A stretch of DNA of 64,000 bases from Amycolatopsis sp. NBRC 101858 (GCF_030269325.1 NZ_BSTD01000002.1:496001-560000); one strand, 5' to 3'; positions 35,332 through 44,981 are shown, counted from the stretch's first letter. Notes: generated by a model not told the origin, from the sequence alone. Numbers and translations: made by a program.

Positions 35332-36099
35332 TCAGACGCCGAGGAAGTGGACCCCGCCGTCGACCATGATCATCGAGCCGGTGGTGGCGGGGAGCCAGTC
35401 CGAGAGCACCGCGCAGACGCTCTTCGCCACCGGGTCCGGGTCCGTGCTGTCCCAGCCGAGCGGCGCGCGCTCGCCCCAGCCGTCCTCCAGGTCGACGAAG
35501 CCCGGGATGGACTTGGCCGCCATCGTCTTCATCGGGCCCGCGCTGACCAGGTTGACGCGGATGCCCTGCGGCCCCAGCTCCTTGGCCAGGTACCGGTTGA
35601 CCGACTCGAGCCCGGCCTTCGCGACGCCCATCCAGTTGTAGACCGGCCACGCGACGCGCGCGTCGAAGTCCATCCCGACGTACGACGAACCGCGGCCCAT
35701 CAGCGGCAGGCACGCCTTCGCCAGCGACATGTACGAGTACGTCGAGATCTCGATCGCGGTCTTGACGTCCTCGGCCGGCGCGTCGAGGAACGGCGCGCCG
35801 AGGCAGGTCTGCGGGGCGAACCCGATCGAGTGCAGCACGCCGTCGAGGCCGTCGACGTGCTCGCGGACCTTGTCGGCGAGGCCGTCGAGGTGCTCCTGGT
35901 TGGTGACGTCCAGCTCGATCACCGGCGCCTCTTCGGGGAGCCGCTTGGCGATGCGCTCGACCAGCGACATGCGGCCGAAGCCGGTCAGCACCACCTTCGC
36001 GCCCTCCTGCTGCGCGATCTTGGCCGCGTGGAAGGCGAGCGACGCGTCGGTGATGATGCCGGTGATCAGCAGGCGCTTGCCTTCGAGCAGTCCGGGCAC
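35332..36099 (-). CDS. inhA: NADH-dependent enoyl-ACP reductase
   Basis: Reduces the enoyl intermediate in type II fatty-acid elongation. The 255-residue protein matches M. tuberculosis InhA along its length ([11 protein letters not shown] for [13 protein letters not shown], the catalytic [13 protein letters not shown] with Tyr and Lys, and [15 protein letters not shown] [10 protein letters not shown]). Ser in SIGF corresponds to InhA S94, the isoniazid-related residue. The substrate-binding loop ([18 protein letters not shown]) is about ten residues shorter than in M. tuberculosis. GTG 36099 is preceded by GGAGG. fabG lies 38 bases upstream, as in the mycobacterial operon. Confidence 0.97.
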   Translation of the reverse strand: MPGLLEGKRLLITGIITDASLAFHAAKIAQQEGAKVVLTGFGRMSLVERIAKRLPEEAPVIELDVTNQEHLDGLADKVREHVDGLDGVLHSIGFAPQTCLGAPFLDAPAEDVKTAIEISTYSYMSLAKACLPLMGRGSSYVGMDFDARVAWPVYNWMGVAKAGLESVNRYLAKELGPQGIRVNLVSAGPMKTMAAKSIPGFVDLEDGWGERAPLGWDSTDPDPVAKSVCAVLSDWLPATTGSMIMVDGGVHFLGV

Positions 36100-36137
36100 G
36101 GGTCCTCCAAGTCTCGGTTCGGGAAAAAGGGGAAAGG

Positions 36138-36993
<856 letters not shown>

Positions 36994-37026
36994 GGTCACC
37001 GTGAGTCGCAACACAGGAGGTCGACG

Positions 37027-38343
37027 ATGACAACCCGGATCAGCTCCGCGACCACGGGGACCGTGAGCGAAAAGCGCGTGATCGGCAACGTGCTGCGCGG
37101 CTCCATCGGCAATCTGGTCGAGTGGTACGACTGGTACGCCTACGCGGCGTTCACCACGTACTTCGCCAAGTCCTTCTTCCCGACGACCGACACGACGGCG
37201 GCCTTCCTCGGCACCGCCGCGGTGTTCGCGGTCGGGTTCCTCATGCGCCCGCTCGGCGGCTGGATGCTCGGCCGGTTCGCCGACCGCTTCGGCCGCCGCA
37301 GCGCGCTGGTGCTTTCGGTCACGCTCATGGCGGGTGGCTCGCTGCTCATCGCCGTCACGCCGAGCTACGGCACGATCGGCCTCGCCGCGCCGATCCTGCT
37401 GCTGGTCGCCCGGCTGATCCAGGGCCTGTCGGTCGGCGGCGAGTACTCCACGTCGGCGACCTATCTGTCCGAAGTGGCCACTCCCGGCAAGCGCGGCTTC
37501 TACTCGAGCTTCCAGTACGTGACGCTCTACGGCGGCCAGCTGCTGGCCCTGGGCCTCCAGCTGATCCTGCAGGGCCTGCTCACCGAACAGCAGCTGACGG
37601 CGTGGGGCTGGCGGATCGCGTTCGGCGTCGGCACGGTGGCCGCGCTCAGCGTCATGTGGCTGCGCCGCGGCATGGACGAGTCCGAGAGCTACACGCGCGA
37701 AGCGGACGAGGCCAAGACGACCGGGGAACGCGGCACGCTGCGCGCGCTCGCCAAGTACCCCAAGGAAATCGCGCTCGTCGTGGGGCTGACCCTCGGCGGC
37801 ACGGTGGCCTTCTACACCTTCGCCACCTACAGCCAGAAGTTCCTCGAGAACACCGCCCACATCCCGCGGCGCACGGTCACGATCATCCTGTTCTCGGCGA
37901 TCCTCCTCGCGGCGATCCTGCAGCCGCTGGCGGGCAAGCTGTCCGACCGGATCGGCCGCCGCCCGCTGCTGCTGTTCTTCGGCATCGCGGGCACGCTGCT
38001 GACCGTCCCGATCATGACGGTCATGGGCTCGACGCGAAACCCGGTCGGCGCGTTCTTCCTGGTCTTGGCCGGGCTCGTGGTCGTGGCGGGCTACACGTCG
38101 ATCAACGCGATCGTGAAGGCCGAGCTGTTCCCGACGAAGATCCGCGCCATCGGCGTCGGCCTGCCGTACGCGCTCACCGTCGCGATCTTCGGCGGCACCG
38201 CGGAGCTCATCGCGCAGGCGCTGAAGAGCGCCGGGCACGAGTCGGTGTTCTTCTGGTACGTCGCGGGCTGCGTCCTGGTTTCCCTGATCGTCTACGGCAC
38301 AATGCGGGAAACTTCGAAGACCTCCGAGCTGGAAGAGCGCTGA
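37027..38343 (+). CDS. MHS-family symporter (KgtP/ShiA/ProP-like)
   Basis: Protein of 438 residues with 12 membrane segments. GNLVEWYDWYAYAAF at the start of helix 1, FLMRPLGGWMLGRFADRFGRR in loop 2-3 and RLIQGLSVGGEYSTSATYL in helix 4 are hallmarks of the metabolite:H+ symporters. The substrate class is organic acids or similar (2-oxoglutarate, citrate, shikimate, proline/betaine). AGGAGG six bases before the ATG. It is the first of four tightly packed genes with a two-component system and a TAXI binding protein, which suggests uptake controlled by its own ligand. Confidence 0.9.
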   Translation: MTTRISSATTGTVSEKRVIGNVLRGSIGNLVEWYDWYAYAAFTTYFAKSFFPTTDTTAAFLGTAAVFAVGFLMRPLGGWMLGRFADRFGRRSALVLSVTLMAGGSLLIAVTPSYGTIGLAAPILLLVARLIQGLSVGGEYSTSATYLSEVATPGKRGFYSSFQYVTLYGGQLLALGLQLILQGLLTEQQLTAWGWRIAFGVGTVAALSVMWLRRGMDESESYTREADEAKTTGERGTLRALAKYPKEIALVVGLTLGGTVAFYTFATYSQKFLENTAHIPRRTVTIILFSAILLAAILQPLAGKLSDRIGRRPLLLFFGIAGTLLTVPIMTVMGSTRNPVGAFFLVLAGLVVVAGYTSINAIVKAELFPTKIRAIGVGLPYALTVAIFGGTAELIAQALKSAGHESVFFWYVAGCVLVSLIVYGTMRETSKTSELEER

Positions 38344-38350
38344 GAAGGGG

Positions 38351-39019
38351 ATGGCCGTGCGCGTGCTCCTCGTCGAAGACGACGCGGGCGTCGCGGGCGC
38401 GCTCGCGGAGTCGCTGCACGCGCGCGGTCATCCCGTCACCAGCGTCGGCCGCGGGGCCGACGCCCTGCACCGCCACCGCGACGCCGACCTGGTCCTGCTG
38501 GACCTGGGACTCCCGGACATCGACGGGCTGGACGTCCTGCGCAAGATCCGGGCGGTCTCGCCGGTTCCGGTGATCGTGCTGACCGCCCGCGGGGACGAAC
38601 GCTCGATCGTGCGCGGCCTGCGCCTCGGCGCGGACGACTACCTGACCAAGCCGGTCCGGCTGGCCGAACTGCTCGCGCGGATGGACGCCGTCGTCCGGCG
38701 CGCGGTCGCCCGCGAAGCGCCGGCCGGTGACGTCGTGCGCGTCGAGGACGTCGAGATCGACCTCGGCGCCCGCCGGGTCCTCGTCGCCGGGCACGACATC
38801 GGGCTCACCACCAAGGAGTTCGAGATCCTCGCCGTGCTCGCCGCCCGCCCGGGTACCGCGGTCAGCCGCCAGCAGCTGATGGACGAGGTGTGGGGCGACG
38901 CCTACCTCGCGGTGTCGCGCTCGCTCGACGTCCACCTGACCGGGCTGCGCGCGAAGCTGGACCGGCCGGGGCTGCTCGCCACCATCCGCGGCTTCGGCTA
39001 CCGGCTCGGCCGGGACTGA
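38351..39019 (+). CDS. OmpR-family response regulator
   Basis: Protein of 222 residues. The receiver domain has the acidic pocket EDD (9-11), phospho-acceptor Asp 51 in LLDLGLPD, and KPVR with the conserved Lys. The C-terminal winged helix (LTTKEFEILAVLAA ... RSLDVHLTGLRAKL) is OmpR/PhoB type, close to TctD-like regulators. It starts seven bases after the MHS gene and three before the kinase gene. The direct repeats upstream of the operon are its likely target. Confidence 0.93.
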   Translation: MAVRVLLVEDDAGVAGALAESLHARGHPVTSVGRGADALHRHRDADLVLLDLGLPDIDGLDVLRKIRAVSPVPVIVLTARGDERSIVRGLRLGADDYLTKPVRLAELLARMDAVVRRAVAREAPAGDVVRVEDVEIDLGARRVLVAGHDIGLTTKEFEILAVLAARPGTAVSRQQLMDEVWGDAYLAVSRSLDVHLTGLRAKLDRPGLLATIRGFGYRLGRD

Positions 39020-39022
39020 ACC

Positions 39023-40414
39023 GTGCGCACCCGGCTGCTGGTGGTTCTGGTCGCCCTCGCGCTCGCGGTGGTCGCCGCGTTCGCCGTGCCGCTGCTGGCG
39101 TCCACCGCCGAGCAGCGCACCCAGCAGCTGGTCATCTCCCGCACCGCGGACGTCGACCGGTTCGTCGTGCTGGCCCAGCAGGCCGTCGACACGCGCGACC
39201 CGGCCGCGCTCGCCGCCGACGCGGCCCGCTACGCCGGGCTGTACGGCGAAGGCGTCGTGATCGTCGACGCCCGGCGCGCGCCGCTGGTGCAGGCCGGCGG
39301 GCTGACCGCGGCCGACCCGGCGGTGCACGCGCTGGTCGAGGCGACCATGCGCAACGAGCCCGCGCCGCAGGTCGACCGGCTCGGCCCCTGGTCGGCCGGA
39401 CCGGCGTACTTCGCGCGGCCGGTCGGCACCGGCACCCGGGTGTCCGGCGTGGTCGTGCTGCGGGCGTCGGTGACGGCGGCGGCCGCGGACGTCGCCGCCC
39501 GCTGGGGCACCATCGGCGCCGGGGCGCTGCTGGTCGCGGTGGTGTTCGTGCTGCTCGCCGTGGTGCTGGCCCGGTGGATGGTGCGGCCGTTGCACGAGCT
39601 GGAGACCGGCGTCCTCGCCGTCGCCGCCGGGCACCGCGCGCACGTCCCCGAACGCACCGGGCCGCGCGAGCTGCGGGTGCTGGCCGGCGAGGTCAACCGG
39701 ATGTCCGAGGCCGTGCTCGAAGCGGCCGACCAGCAGCACCGGCTGGTCGCCGACGCCTCCCACCAGCTGCGCAACCCCATGGCGGCGCTGCGGCTGCGCG
39801 TGGACTCGCTCGCCGGCCGGGTCGAGGGCGACGAGGCCACCTACCGGGCAACCGTGGCCGAGGTGGAACGCCTCGAGAAGCTGCTCGACGGGCTGCTGGC
39901 CCTCGCGCTGGCCGAGAGCACCGCGACGCGGGTCGCGGCCGGCGGCGCGGACGAGGCGTGCGACCTCGCGTCCGTGCTCGCCGAACGCGTCGACGCCTGG
40001 CGCCCGTCCGCCGACGACGCCGGTGCGACGCTCGTGCCGCCGCCCGGGCACGCCGAGCCGGTCACCGTGCGCTGCCCGGAAGGCGAACTCGCGCAGATCC
40101 TCGACGTGCTGCTGGACAACGCCGTCCACTACGCCGGCCGCGGCGCGAAGATCACCACCGATTGGGAAAGCGGCGTCTCGACGGCGACCCTCGTCGTCCG
40201 CGACGACGGACCCGGACTGTCCACTGAGGACCGCGCGCGGGCGACCGAGCGATTCTGGCGAGCCGGCGGCGAAGGCGCTCCCCGCGGGACCGGGCTCGGG
40301 CTGGCCATCGCGCACCAGCAGGTGCGCACCCGTGGCGGCACGCTCGAACTGCGGCAGGCACTCCCCCACGGTCTGGAAGTCCGCGTCACGCTGCCCCTCG
40401 TGGCGGCGCCATGA
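39023..40414 (+). CDS. Sensor histidine kinase
   Basis: Protein of 463 residues. Two membrane helices (about 4-26 and 168-192) enclose an extracytoplasmic sensor of about 140 residues. A HAMP domain (ARWMVRPLHELETGV) leads to the H-box DASHQLRNP with phospho-His near residue 246, and the ATPase has N (LDNAVHYA), G1 (VRDDGPGL) and G2 (GTGLGLAI). This is the HisKA/TctE-like class. Its stop overlaps the start of the TAXI lipoprotein gene (ATGA), tying the kinase to that binding protein. Confidence 0.93.
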   Translation: MRTRLLVVLVALALAVVAAFAVPLLASTAEQRTQQLVISRTADVDRFVVLAQQAVDTRDPAALAADAARYAGLYGEGVVIVDARRAPLVQAGGLTAADPAVHALVEATMRNEPAPQVDRLGPWSAGPAYFARPVGTGTRVSGVVVLRASVTAAAADVAARWGTIGAGALLVAVVFVLLAVVLARWMVRPLHELETGVLAVAAGHRAHVPERTGPRELRVLAGEVNRMSEAVLEAADQQHRLVADASHQLRNPMAALRLRVDSLAGRVEGDEATYRATVAEVERLEKLLDGLLALALAESTATRVAAGGADEACDLASVLAERVDAWRPSADDAGATLVPPPGHAEPVTVRCPEGELAQILDVLLDNAVHYAGRGAKITTDWESGVSTATLVVRDDGPGLSTEDRARATERFWRAGGEGAPRGTGLGLAIAHQQVRTRGGTLELRQALPHGLEVRVTLPLVAAP

Positions 40415-41355
40415 CGATCACGCGGCGCACCGCCCTGCTCGGCGGTCTCGGACTGGCGCTGGCCGGCTGCTCGGCCTCCGGCTACGACGGTCCCGAACGG
40501 ACGGTCACCATCGCGGCCGGCGAGCGCGGCGGCTTCTACCTGGCCTTCGCCGAACTGCTGGCGGCCGAGCTGAGCCACGCCGAGCCGCGGCTGCACGCCA
40601 CCGCCGTGCCGACCGAGGCGAGCGTCGCCAACGTCGAGCTGGTGCGGCGCGGGCAGGCCGACCTCGGGCTGGTGCTCGCCGACGTCGCCCAGACGGCGCT
40701 GCTCGGGAACGCGCCGTTCGCCGGGAAGGTGCCGCTGCTCGCGCTCGGCCGCGTCTACGAGAACTACCTGCAGCTCGTGGTGCGGGCGGACGGCCCGGTG
40801 CGCCGCCTCGCCGACCTCGCGGGACGCCCGGTGTCGCTCGGCGCGGGCGGGTCGGGCGCGGCCCAGCTCGGCGAGCGGCTGTTCGCCAAGGCCGGGGTCG
40901 CGGTCGACGCCCGGCACCTGCTCTTCGACGACGCGGTCCAGGCACTGGCCGGCCGGCGGGTCGACGCGATGCTGTGGTCCGGCGGGGTGCCGACGCCGAA
41001 GCTCGCGGACCTCACCCGCACGACGCCGATCTCACTCCTGCCCCTGGACGCGGTGGTGCCCGCGCTGCGGGCCGCGTACGGGCCGGTGTACGACCAGGTC
41101 CAGGTGCCCGACGGCGCGTACCGCGGGGTCGGGCAGCTGGGCACGATCGGCGTGGCGAACCTGCTGGTCTGCTCCCCCGCGCTGCCCGACGACGTCGCCG
41201 CGGCGATCGTCCGGCTGCTCGTCGAGCGGGCGACCGACCTCGTGCCCGCCGAGGCGGTCGGCACGCAGTTCCTCGACGTCCGGACGCTGATCGGCACGCA
41301 GCCGGTGCCACTGCAGCCGGGCGCGGCGGCCGCGTACCGGGCGCTGCACGGCTGA
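40411..41355 (+). CDS. TAXI-family solute-binding lipoprotein
   Basis: Protein of 314 residues. The signal TRRTALLGGLGLALAGC combines twin Arg with a lipobox (LAGC, Cys about residue 17), so it is probably exported by Tat and lipid-anchored. The rest matches the TAXI group of TRAP-type binding proteins (TIAAGERGGFYLAFAELLA, DLGLVLADVAQTALLG, SLGAGGSGAAQLGERLF). No TRAP membrane subunit is present. Since its gene is fused by overlap to the sensor kinase gene, it may present a ligand to the kinase rather than to a transporter, or serve the MHS permease. Confidence 0.88.
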   Translation: MTITRRTALLGGLGLALAGCSASGYDGPERTVTIAAGERGGFYLAFAELLAAELSHAEPRLHATAVPTEASVANVELVRRGQADLGLVLADVAQTALLGNAPFAGKVPLLALGRVYENYLQLVVRADGPVRRLADLAGRPVSLGAGGSGAAQLGERLFAKAGVAVDARHLLFDDAVQALAGRRVDAMLWSGGVPTPKLADLTRTTPISLLPLDAVVPALRAAYGPVYDQVQVPDGAYRGVGQLGTIGVANLLVCSPALPDDVAAAIVRLLVERATDLVPAEAVGTQFLDVRTLIGTQPVPLQPGAAAAYRALHG

Positions 41356-41371
41356 GCGCTAGATTGGGCCG

Positions 41372-41794
41372 GTGACCGGACCCCGCCCCCCGATCGTCGA
41401 GATGCCGCTGCGCGTGCGCTACCACGAATGCGACGGCCAGGGCATCGTCTTCAACGCCCACTACCTGGCCTATGTGGACATGTGCGCCTTCGAGGCGGAG
41501 AAGGCGCTGTTCGGTTCGCACGACGAGTTCCTGGCCCACCGCGTCGACGTCGTGGTGGCCGAGGCGAACGTGAAGTTCCGCGCACCGGCCCGGTACGACG
41601 AGGAACTGGTCGTCTCGCAGTACCTGAACCACCTCGGCACGACGTCGCTGATCTTCGACTTCGAGATCCACCGCGGTGAAGCCCTCGTCGCGGCGGCGAC
41701 CCTCCGGTACGTGTTCATCGACCCGGCCACCCTGCGCCCGGCGGCGCCGCCCGAGGCGGTCCGCAAGGTGTACGCGGCGCTGCTCGAGGGCTGA
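41372..41794 (+). CDS. Hot-dog acyl-CoA thioesterase (YbgC/FadM-like)
   Basis: Protein of 140 residues with the 4HBT active-site pattern VRYHECDGQGIVFNAHYLAYVD, where the Asp after Cys is the usual catalytic residue of YbgC-type enzymes. It hydrolyses an acyl-CoA of unknown chain length. GTG 41372 has TAGATT six bases upstream (41360-41365), so it has its own leaderless promoter despite lying 16 bases after the TAXI gene. trmL follows three bases later. Confidence 0.9.
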   Translation: MTGPRPPIVEMPLRVRYHECDGQGIVFNAHYLAYVDMCAFEAEKALFGSHDEFLAHRVDVVVAEANVKFRAPARYDEELVVSQYLNHLGTTSLIFDFEIHRGEALVAAATLRYVFIDPATLRPAAPPEAVRKVYAALLEG

Positions 41795-41797
41795 GCC

Positions 41798-42259
41798 GTG
41801 TTCCGCATTCTCTTCTACCAGCCCGAAATCCCGCCGAACACGGGCAACGCGATCCGGCTGACGGCGAACACGGGGTGCGAGCTGCACCTGGTCGAGCCGC
41901 TGGGGTTCACGCTGGAGGACAAGCAGCTGCGCCGGGCCGGGCTCGACTACCACGACCTGGCGCGGGTCCAGGTGCACGCGTCGCTGGCGGAAGCGTGGGA
42001 AGTGTTGCTGCCGGCCAAGGTCTACGCGTTCAGCGCGTCGGCGACGCGGATCTACACGGACGTTTCGTACGCGCCCGGGGACGTGCTGCTGTTCGGGCCG
42101 GAGTCGGCCGGCCTGCCCGCGGCGGTCCAGCAGGCACCGGAGGTGACCGACCGCGTGCGGCTGCCGATGCTGCCGACCAGCCGGTCGCTCAACCTGGCCA
42201 ACACGGCGGCGATCACGGTCTACGAGGCGTGGCGCCAGAACGGCTTCGCGGCCGGGTGA
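41798..42259 (+). CDS. trmL: tRNA (cytidine/uridine-34-2'-O)-methyltransferase
   Basis: SPOUT-fold enzyme of 153 residues that methylates the wobble ribose of tRNA-Leu. Motifs are FYQPEIPPNTGNAIRLTANTG at the N-terminus, LLFGPESAGLP (knot) and the C-terminal SLNLANTAAITVYEA. GTG 41798 lies three bases after the thioesterase stop, so the two are co-translated. Length fits TrmL with no extra RNA-binding domain. Confidence 0.93.
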   Translation: MFRILFYQPEIPPNTGNAIRLTANTGCELHLVEPLGFTLEDKQLRRAGLDYHDLARVQVHASLAEAWEVLLPAKVYAFSASATRIYTDVSYAPGDVLLFGPESAGLPAAVQQAPEVTDRVRLPMLPTSRSLNLANTAAITVYEAWRQNGFAAG

Positions 42260-42282
42260 TCACCGTCCGGTAGGTTCGCCGG

Positions 42283-42792
42283 ATGCGACAGCAGTTCCTG
42301 GGGGCGCTCATCGGCGCCGCGTTCGGCACCGTGTTCGTCCTCGTCAACTCCGGCGCCCCGCTGCCGACGGCGATCGCCTGGGTGCTGCGCGCCCTCGCGG
42401 TGGTCGCGCTGGCGGCGGTGGTGGTCCTCGGCGTCCGCGCCGGCGGCCGGCCGACCCTCGAGGGCCGGCCGATGTTCGGGCCGAGCTACCGGGTGATCGT
42501 CATCGGCGAAGTGGTGCTGCTCGTCGCCGGGTTCTTCGTGCTGAGCCTGCTGGACGCGCCGGTGCAGGCGAACGTCGCGTGGATCGCCACCATCGTCGGG
42601 CTCCACTTCGTGGCGCTGGCCTCGGCGTGGAAGGCACGCTCGATCCTGGTGGTCGGCGTGCTCCTGACCGTGCTGGGTGTGGTCGGCCTGGCCCTGCTCG
42701 GCACCGCGGCGCAGTGGGTCCCGTTCACCAGCGGGGTCCTCTCCGGAGTCACCCTCCTCGGCGGCAGCCTGTACGGCGTCCGCCGCGCCTGA
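42283..42792 (+). CDS. Small polytopic membrane protein
   Basis: Protein of 169 residues with about six hydrophobic segments and short loops. No family is recognised. ATG 42283 has TAGGTT six bases upstream (42271-42276), a leaderless promoter. The last 27 codons are duplicated 255 bases downstream. Confidence 0.78.
   Translation: MRQQFLGALIGAAFGTVFVLVNSGAPLPTAIAWVLRALAVVALAAVVVLGVRAGGRPTLEGRPMFGPSYRVIVIGEVVLLVAGFFVLSLLDAPVQANVAWIATIVGLHFVALASAWKARSILVVGVLLTVLGVVGLALLGTAAQWVPFTSGVLSGVTLLGGSLYGVRRA
42706..42785 (+). repeat. 80-bp direct repeat, copy A (3' end of the membrane protein gene)
   Basis: This copy covers codons for AAQWVPFTSGVLSGVTLLGG and onward. It matches 42961-43040 at 77 of 80 positions, exactly 255 bases away. 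Confidence 0.92.
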
Positions 42793-42960
42793 GTCGGGTC
42801 AAGGCGCGCTGCACGACCGGTCCAAGCGCTCCGGTTTGGACACCTTGGTGATCAGTCGAATCCTCGACGACCGCGACCGGCCGGTCCTCCGCGAGGCGGA
42901 AGCCATCAGCATGGATCTCAGCCGGCAAGAGAGAGCGTGGGACTGAGGATCCCACCGCGC
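42793..42960. other. Spacer between the two copies of the 80-bp repeat
   Basis: This 168-base stretch holds a 32-codon reading frame (GTG 42848 to stop 42946) with no recognised homology and a hairpin GTGGGA-CTGAGGA-TCCCAC (42937-42955). It resembles a remnant left between duplicated ends rather than a working gene. Confidence 0.45.
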
Positions 42961-43050
42961 GCGGCGCAGTGGGTCCCGTTCGTCAGCGGCGTCCTCTCCG
43001 GAGTCACCCTCCTCGGCGGCAGCCTGTACGGCGTCCGCCGGGAAGGGTGA
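42961..43050 (+). pseudogene. Duplicated C-terminal fragment of the membrane protein gene, copy B
   Basis: The frame encodes AAQWVPFVSGVLSGVTLLGG and ends in RREG with a stop at 43048-43050. Only the last 30 or so codons exist, without a start or promoter. It abuts the conserved VWA gene by three bases. Three substitutions separate it from copy A, so the duplication is not new. Confidence 0.82.
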
Positions 43051-43053
43051 GCC

Positions 43054-44034
43054 TCACGGGAGTCTCTGGCCGTAGAACAGGCTGGCCGCCGCGCCCAGCA
43101 TGAGGATCAGGGTCCCCACCACGACCCACGGCTTGCTCGCGTCCGCGTCCTTCAGCTCGTAGCCGATCTGCTCGCCGAGGTCGCCGTACACCTTCTTCAG
43201 CTCTTCGGCGCTGGCCGCCTTGTAGAAGTCGCCGCCGGACAGGCGGGCGATCTCGCGCAGGGACTCGTCGTCCACGCTGACCGGCTGGGCCTTGCCGTCG
43301 ATGTCGACCGACCCGTGGGTCGTGCCGAACGAGATCGACGAGATCGGCACGCCGGCCTGCTTCGCCGCCTGGGCCGCCGTGTAGCCGCCGCGGGCCGCGT
43401 ACAGGTCTTCCGGCACCGTCTGCTTGCCGTCGGACATCAGCACTATCCGCGCCGGTGGCGGGCCGTCGGCTCCGCCCACGACGCTCGAGAAGCTCTCCAC
43501 CGACTGCAGCGCCGCGAAGATGCCCTCGCCGGTCGCCGTCGACTGGGCCAGCTTGAGGTTCTCGATCGCCTTGATCACGCCGTTGCGGTCGGTGGTCGGG
43601 TTGACCAGCACGGTCGCCGTGCCCGCGAACGAGATCAGGCCCAGGTTGATCCCCGGGGTCATGTTCCGCGCGAACTGCGTCGCCGCGTCCTGCGCCGCCT
43701 TCAGCCGCGTCGGCGCGACGTCGGTGGCCTCCATCGACAGCGACACGTCGATCACCAGCATCACCGTCGCCCGGTTGCGCGGGACCTTCTGCTCGGCCGT
43801 CGGACCGGCCAGCGCCACGGTGAGGATCAGCAGCGACAGCACGATCAGCACCGCCGGCAGGTGCCGCACCCAGCCCTGGCTCTTCGGCGCGACCTTCTCC
43901 AGCAGGGCCAGGTTCGCGAACCGCATGGTCCGCTTCCGGCGGGCCCGCTGAGCCAGGACGTACCCGATCGCGACGGCGGCGACCGCGATCAGCAGCAGGA
44001 ACCACCAAGGCGCGCTGAAGCCCGTCAAGCTCAC
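43054..44034 (-). CDS. Membrane-anchored VWA protein (BatA-like; Rv1481 counterpart)
   Basis: Protein of 326 residues. Two N-terminal membrane helices (about 9-28 and 60-78) and one C-terminal helix (about 303-320) flank a von Willebrand A domain with MIDAS motif MLVIDVSLSM, the later Thr in SATGEG and VLMSDGKQT. It is the third gene of a MoxR-DUF58-VWA operon, the order of Rv1479-Rv1481. Such operons assist folding or assembly of envelope protein complexes. Its ATG region overlaps the DUF58 stop by four bases. Confidence 0.92.
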   Translation of the reverse strand: MSLTGFSAPWWFLLLIAVAAVAIGYVLAQRARRKRTMRFANLALLEKVAPKSQGWVRHLPAVLIVLSLLILTVALAGPTAEQKVPRNRATVMLVIDVSLSMEATDVAPTRLKAAQDAATQFARNMTPGINLGLISFAGTATVLVNPTTDRNGVIKAIENLKLAQSTATGEGIFAALQSVESFSSVVGGADGPPPARIVLMSDGKQTVPEDLYAARGGYTAAQAAKQAGVPISSISFGTTHGSVDIDGKAQPVSVDDESLREIARLSGGDFYKAASAEELKKVYGDLGEQIGYELKDADASKPWVVVGTLILMLGAAASLFYGQRLP

Positions 44035-44975
44035 GCGACACCCCCGGACCAGCGCCGCTTGCGGGCCACGACGAACCGCACCATGTCGGCGATCCAGTCG
44101 GCGTCGGTGCGCAGCGTCAGGTGCGCCGCACCCGCGCGCCGCAGGCCGGCCGCCACCGTCTGCCGGTGGGCGTGGGCCGCGGCCCCGAACTCCTTGCGCA
44201 GCAAGGCCGACGCATGCACTTCGCGCTGTTTCCCTGTCTCCGGGTCGGCCAGCACGACGGTGCCCACCTCGGGCAGGTCGACGTCGCGCGGGTCGAGGAT
44301 TTCGATCGCGATCAGTTCGTGGCGCCCGCCCAGCGCCCGCAGCGGCCGCTCCCAGGACGCGTCGCCCAGGAAGTCGGAGATCACCACGGCCAGGCCCCGA
44401 CGGCGCGGCGGCCGGCGCAGCGCCTCCAGTGCCTGGGCGAAGTCACCGCGCGTGCCCTCGGCCGCCCGGGGCGTCTCGGCCAGCCGCCGCACCAGCCCGC
44501 GGGCGTGCGCCAGGCCGCCACGCGCCGGGATGCGGGTCGTCTCGGCGCCGGTGGAGATCAAGCCGCCGATCCGGTTGCCGCCGCCCCCGGTCAGGTGGGC
44601 GACCGCCGCGACCGCGCAGACCACCAGGTCGCGCTTCTCGCACAGCGCCGTCCCGAAGTCGAGGCTCGCCGAGAGGTCGGCGACGACCCACGTCTCCAGC
44701 TCGCGGTCGGCCACGGTCTCGCGGATGTGCGGGGTCGTGGTCCGGGCGGTGACCGCCCAGTCCATCCGGCGGACGTCGTCGCCGGGCTGGTAGGGACGCG
44801 CCTCGCCGGGCTCGGACCCCGGCCCCGGCACCAGGCCGAGGTGGTTGCCCTGCAGCAGCCCGTCGAGCCGGCGGCGGACGTCGAGCTCCAGGGTCCGGAG
44901 CCCGGCCTCCAGCCGTTCGCCGCGCAGCACCGGCGGCGCCCACGAAGGGCGGGTGCCCTTCTCGTTCTTCGCCAT
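44031..44975 (-). CDS. DUF58-family protein (Rv1480 counterpart)
   Basis: Protein of 314 residues with the DUF58 core EPGEARPYQPGDDVRRMDWAVTAR and the degenerate VWA-like half that follows (WVVADLSASLDFGTA). No membrane segment is seen. It sits between MoxR and VWA genes, six bases after moxR and overlapping the VWA gene, so the three products are probably one complex. Confidence 0.93.
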   Translation of the reverse strand: MAKNEKGTRPSWAPPVLRGERLEAGLRTLELDVRRRLDGLLQGNHLGLVPGPGSEPGEARPYQPGDDVRRMDWAVTARTTTPHIRETVADRELETWVVADLSASLDFGTALCEKRDLVVCAVAAVAHLTGGGGNRIGGLISTGAETTRIPARGGLAHARGLVRRLAETPRAAEGTRGDFAQALEALRRPPRRRGLAVVISDFLGDASWERPLRALGGRHELIAIEILDPRDVDLPEVGTVVLADPETGKQREVHASALLRKEFGAAAHAHRQTVAAGLRRAGAAHLTLRTDADWIADMVRFVVARKRRWSGGVA

Positions 44976-44981
44976 CGCCGG

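Noticed and set aside
42848..42946. Remnant of a site-specific recombinase between the duplicated gene ends
   Set aside because: The 32-codon frame shows no motif of serine or tyrosine recombinases; it is kept only as unexplained spacer.
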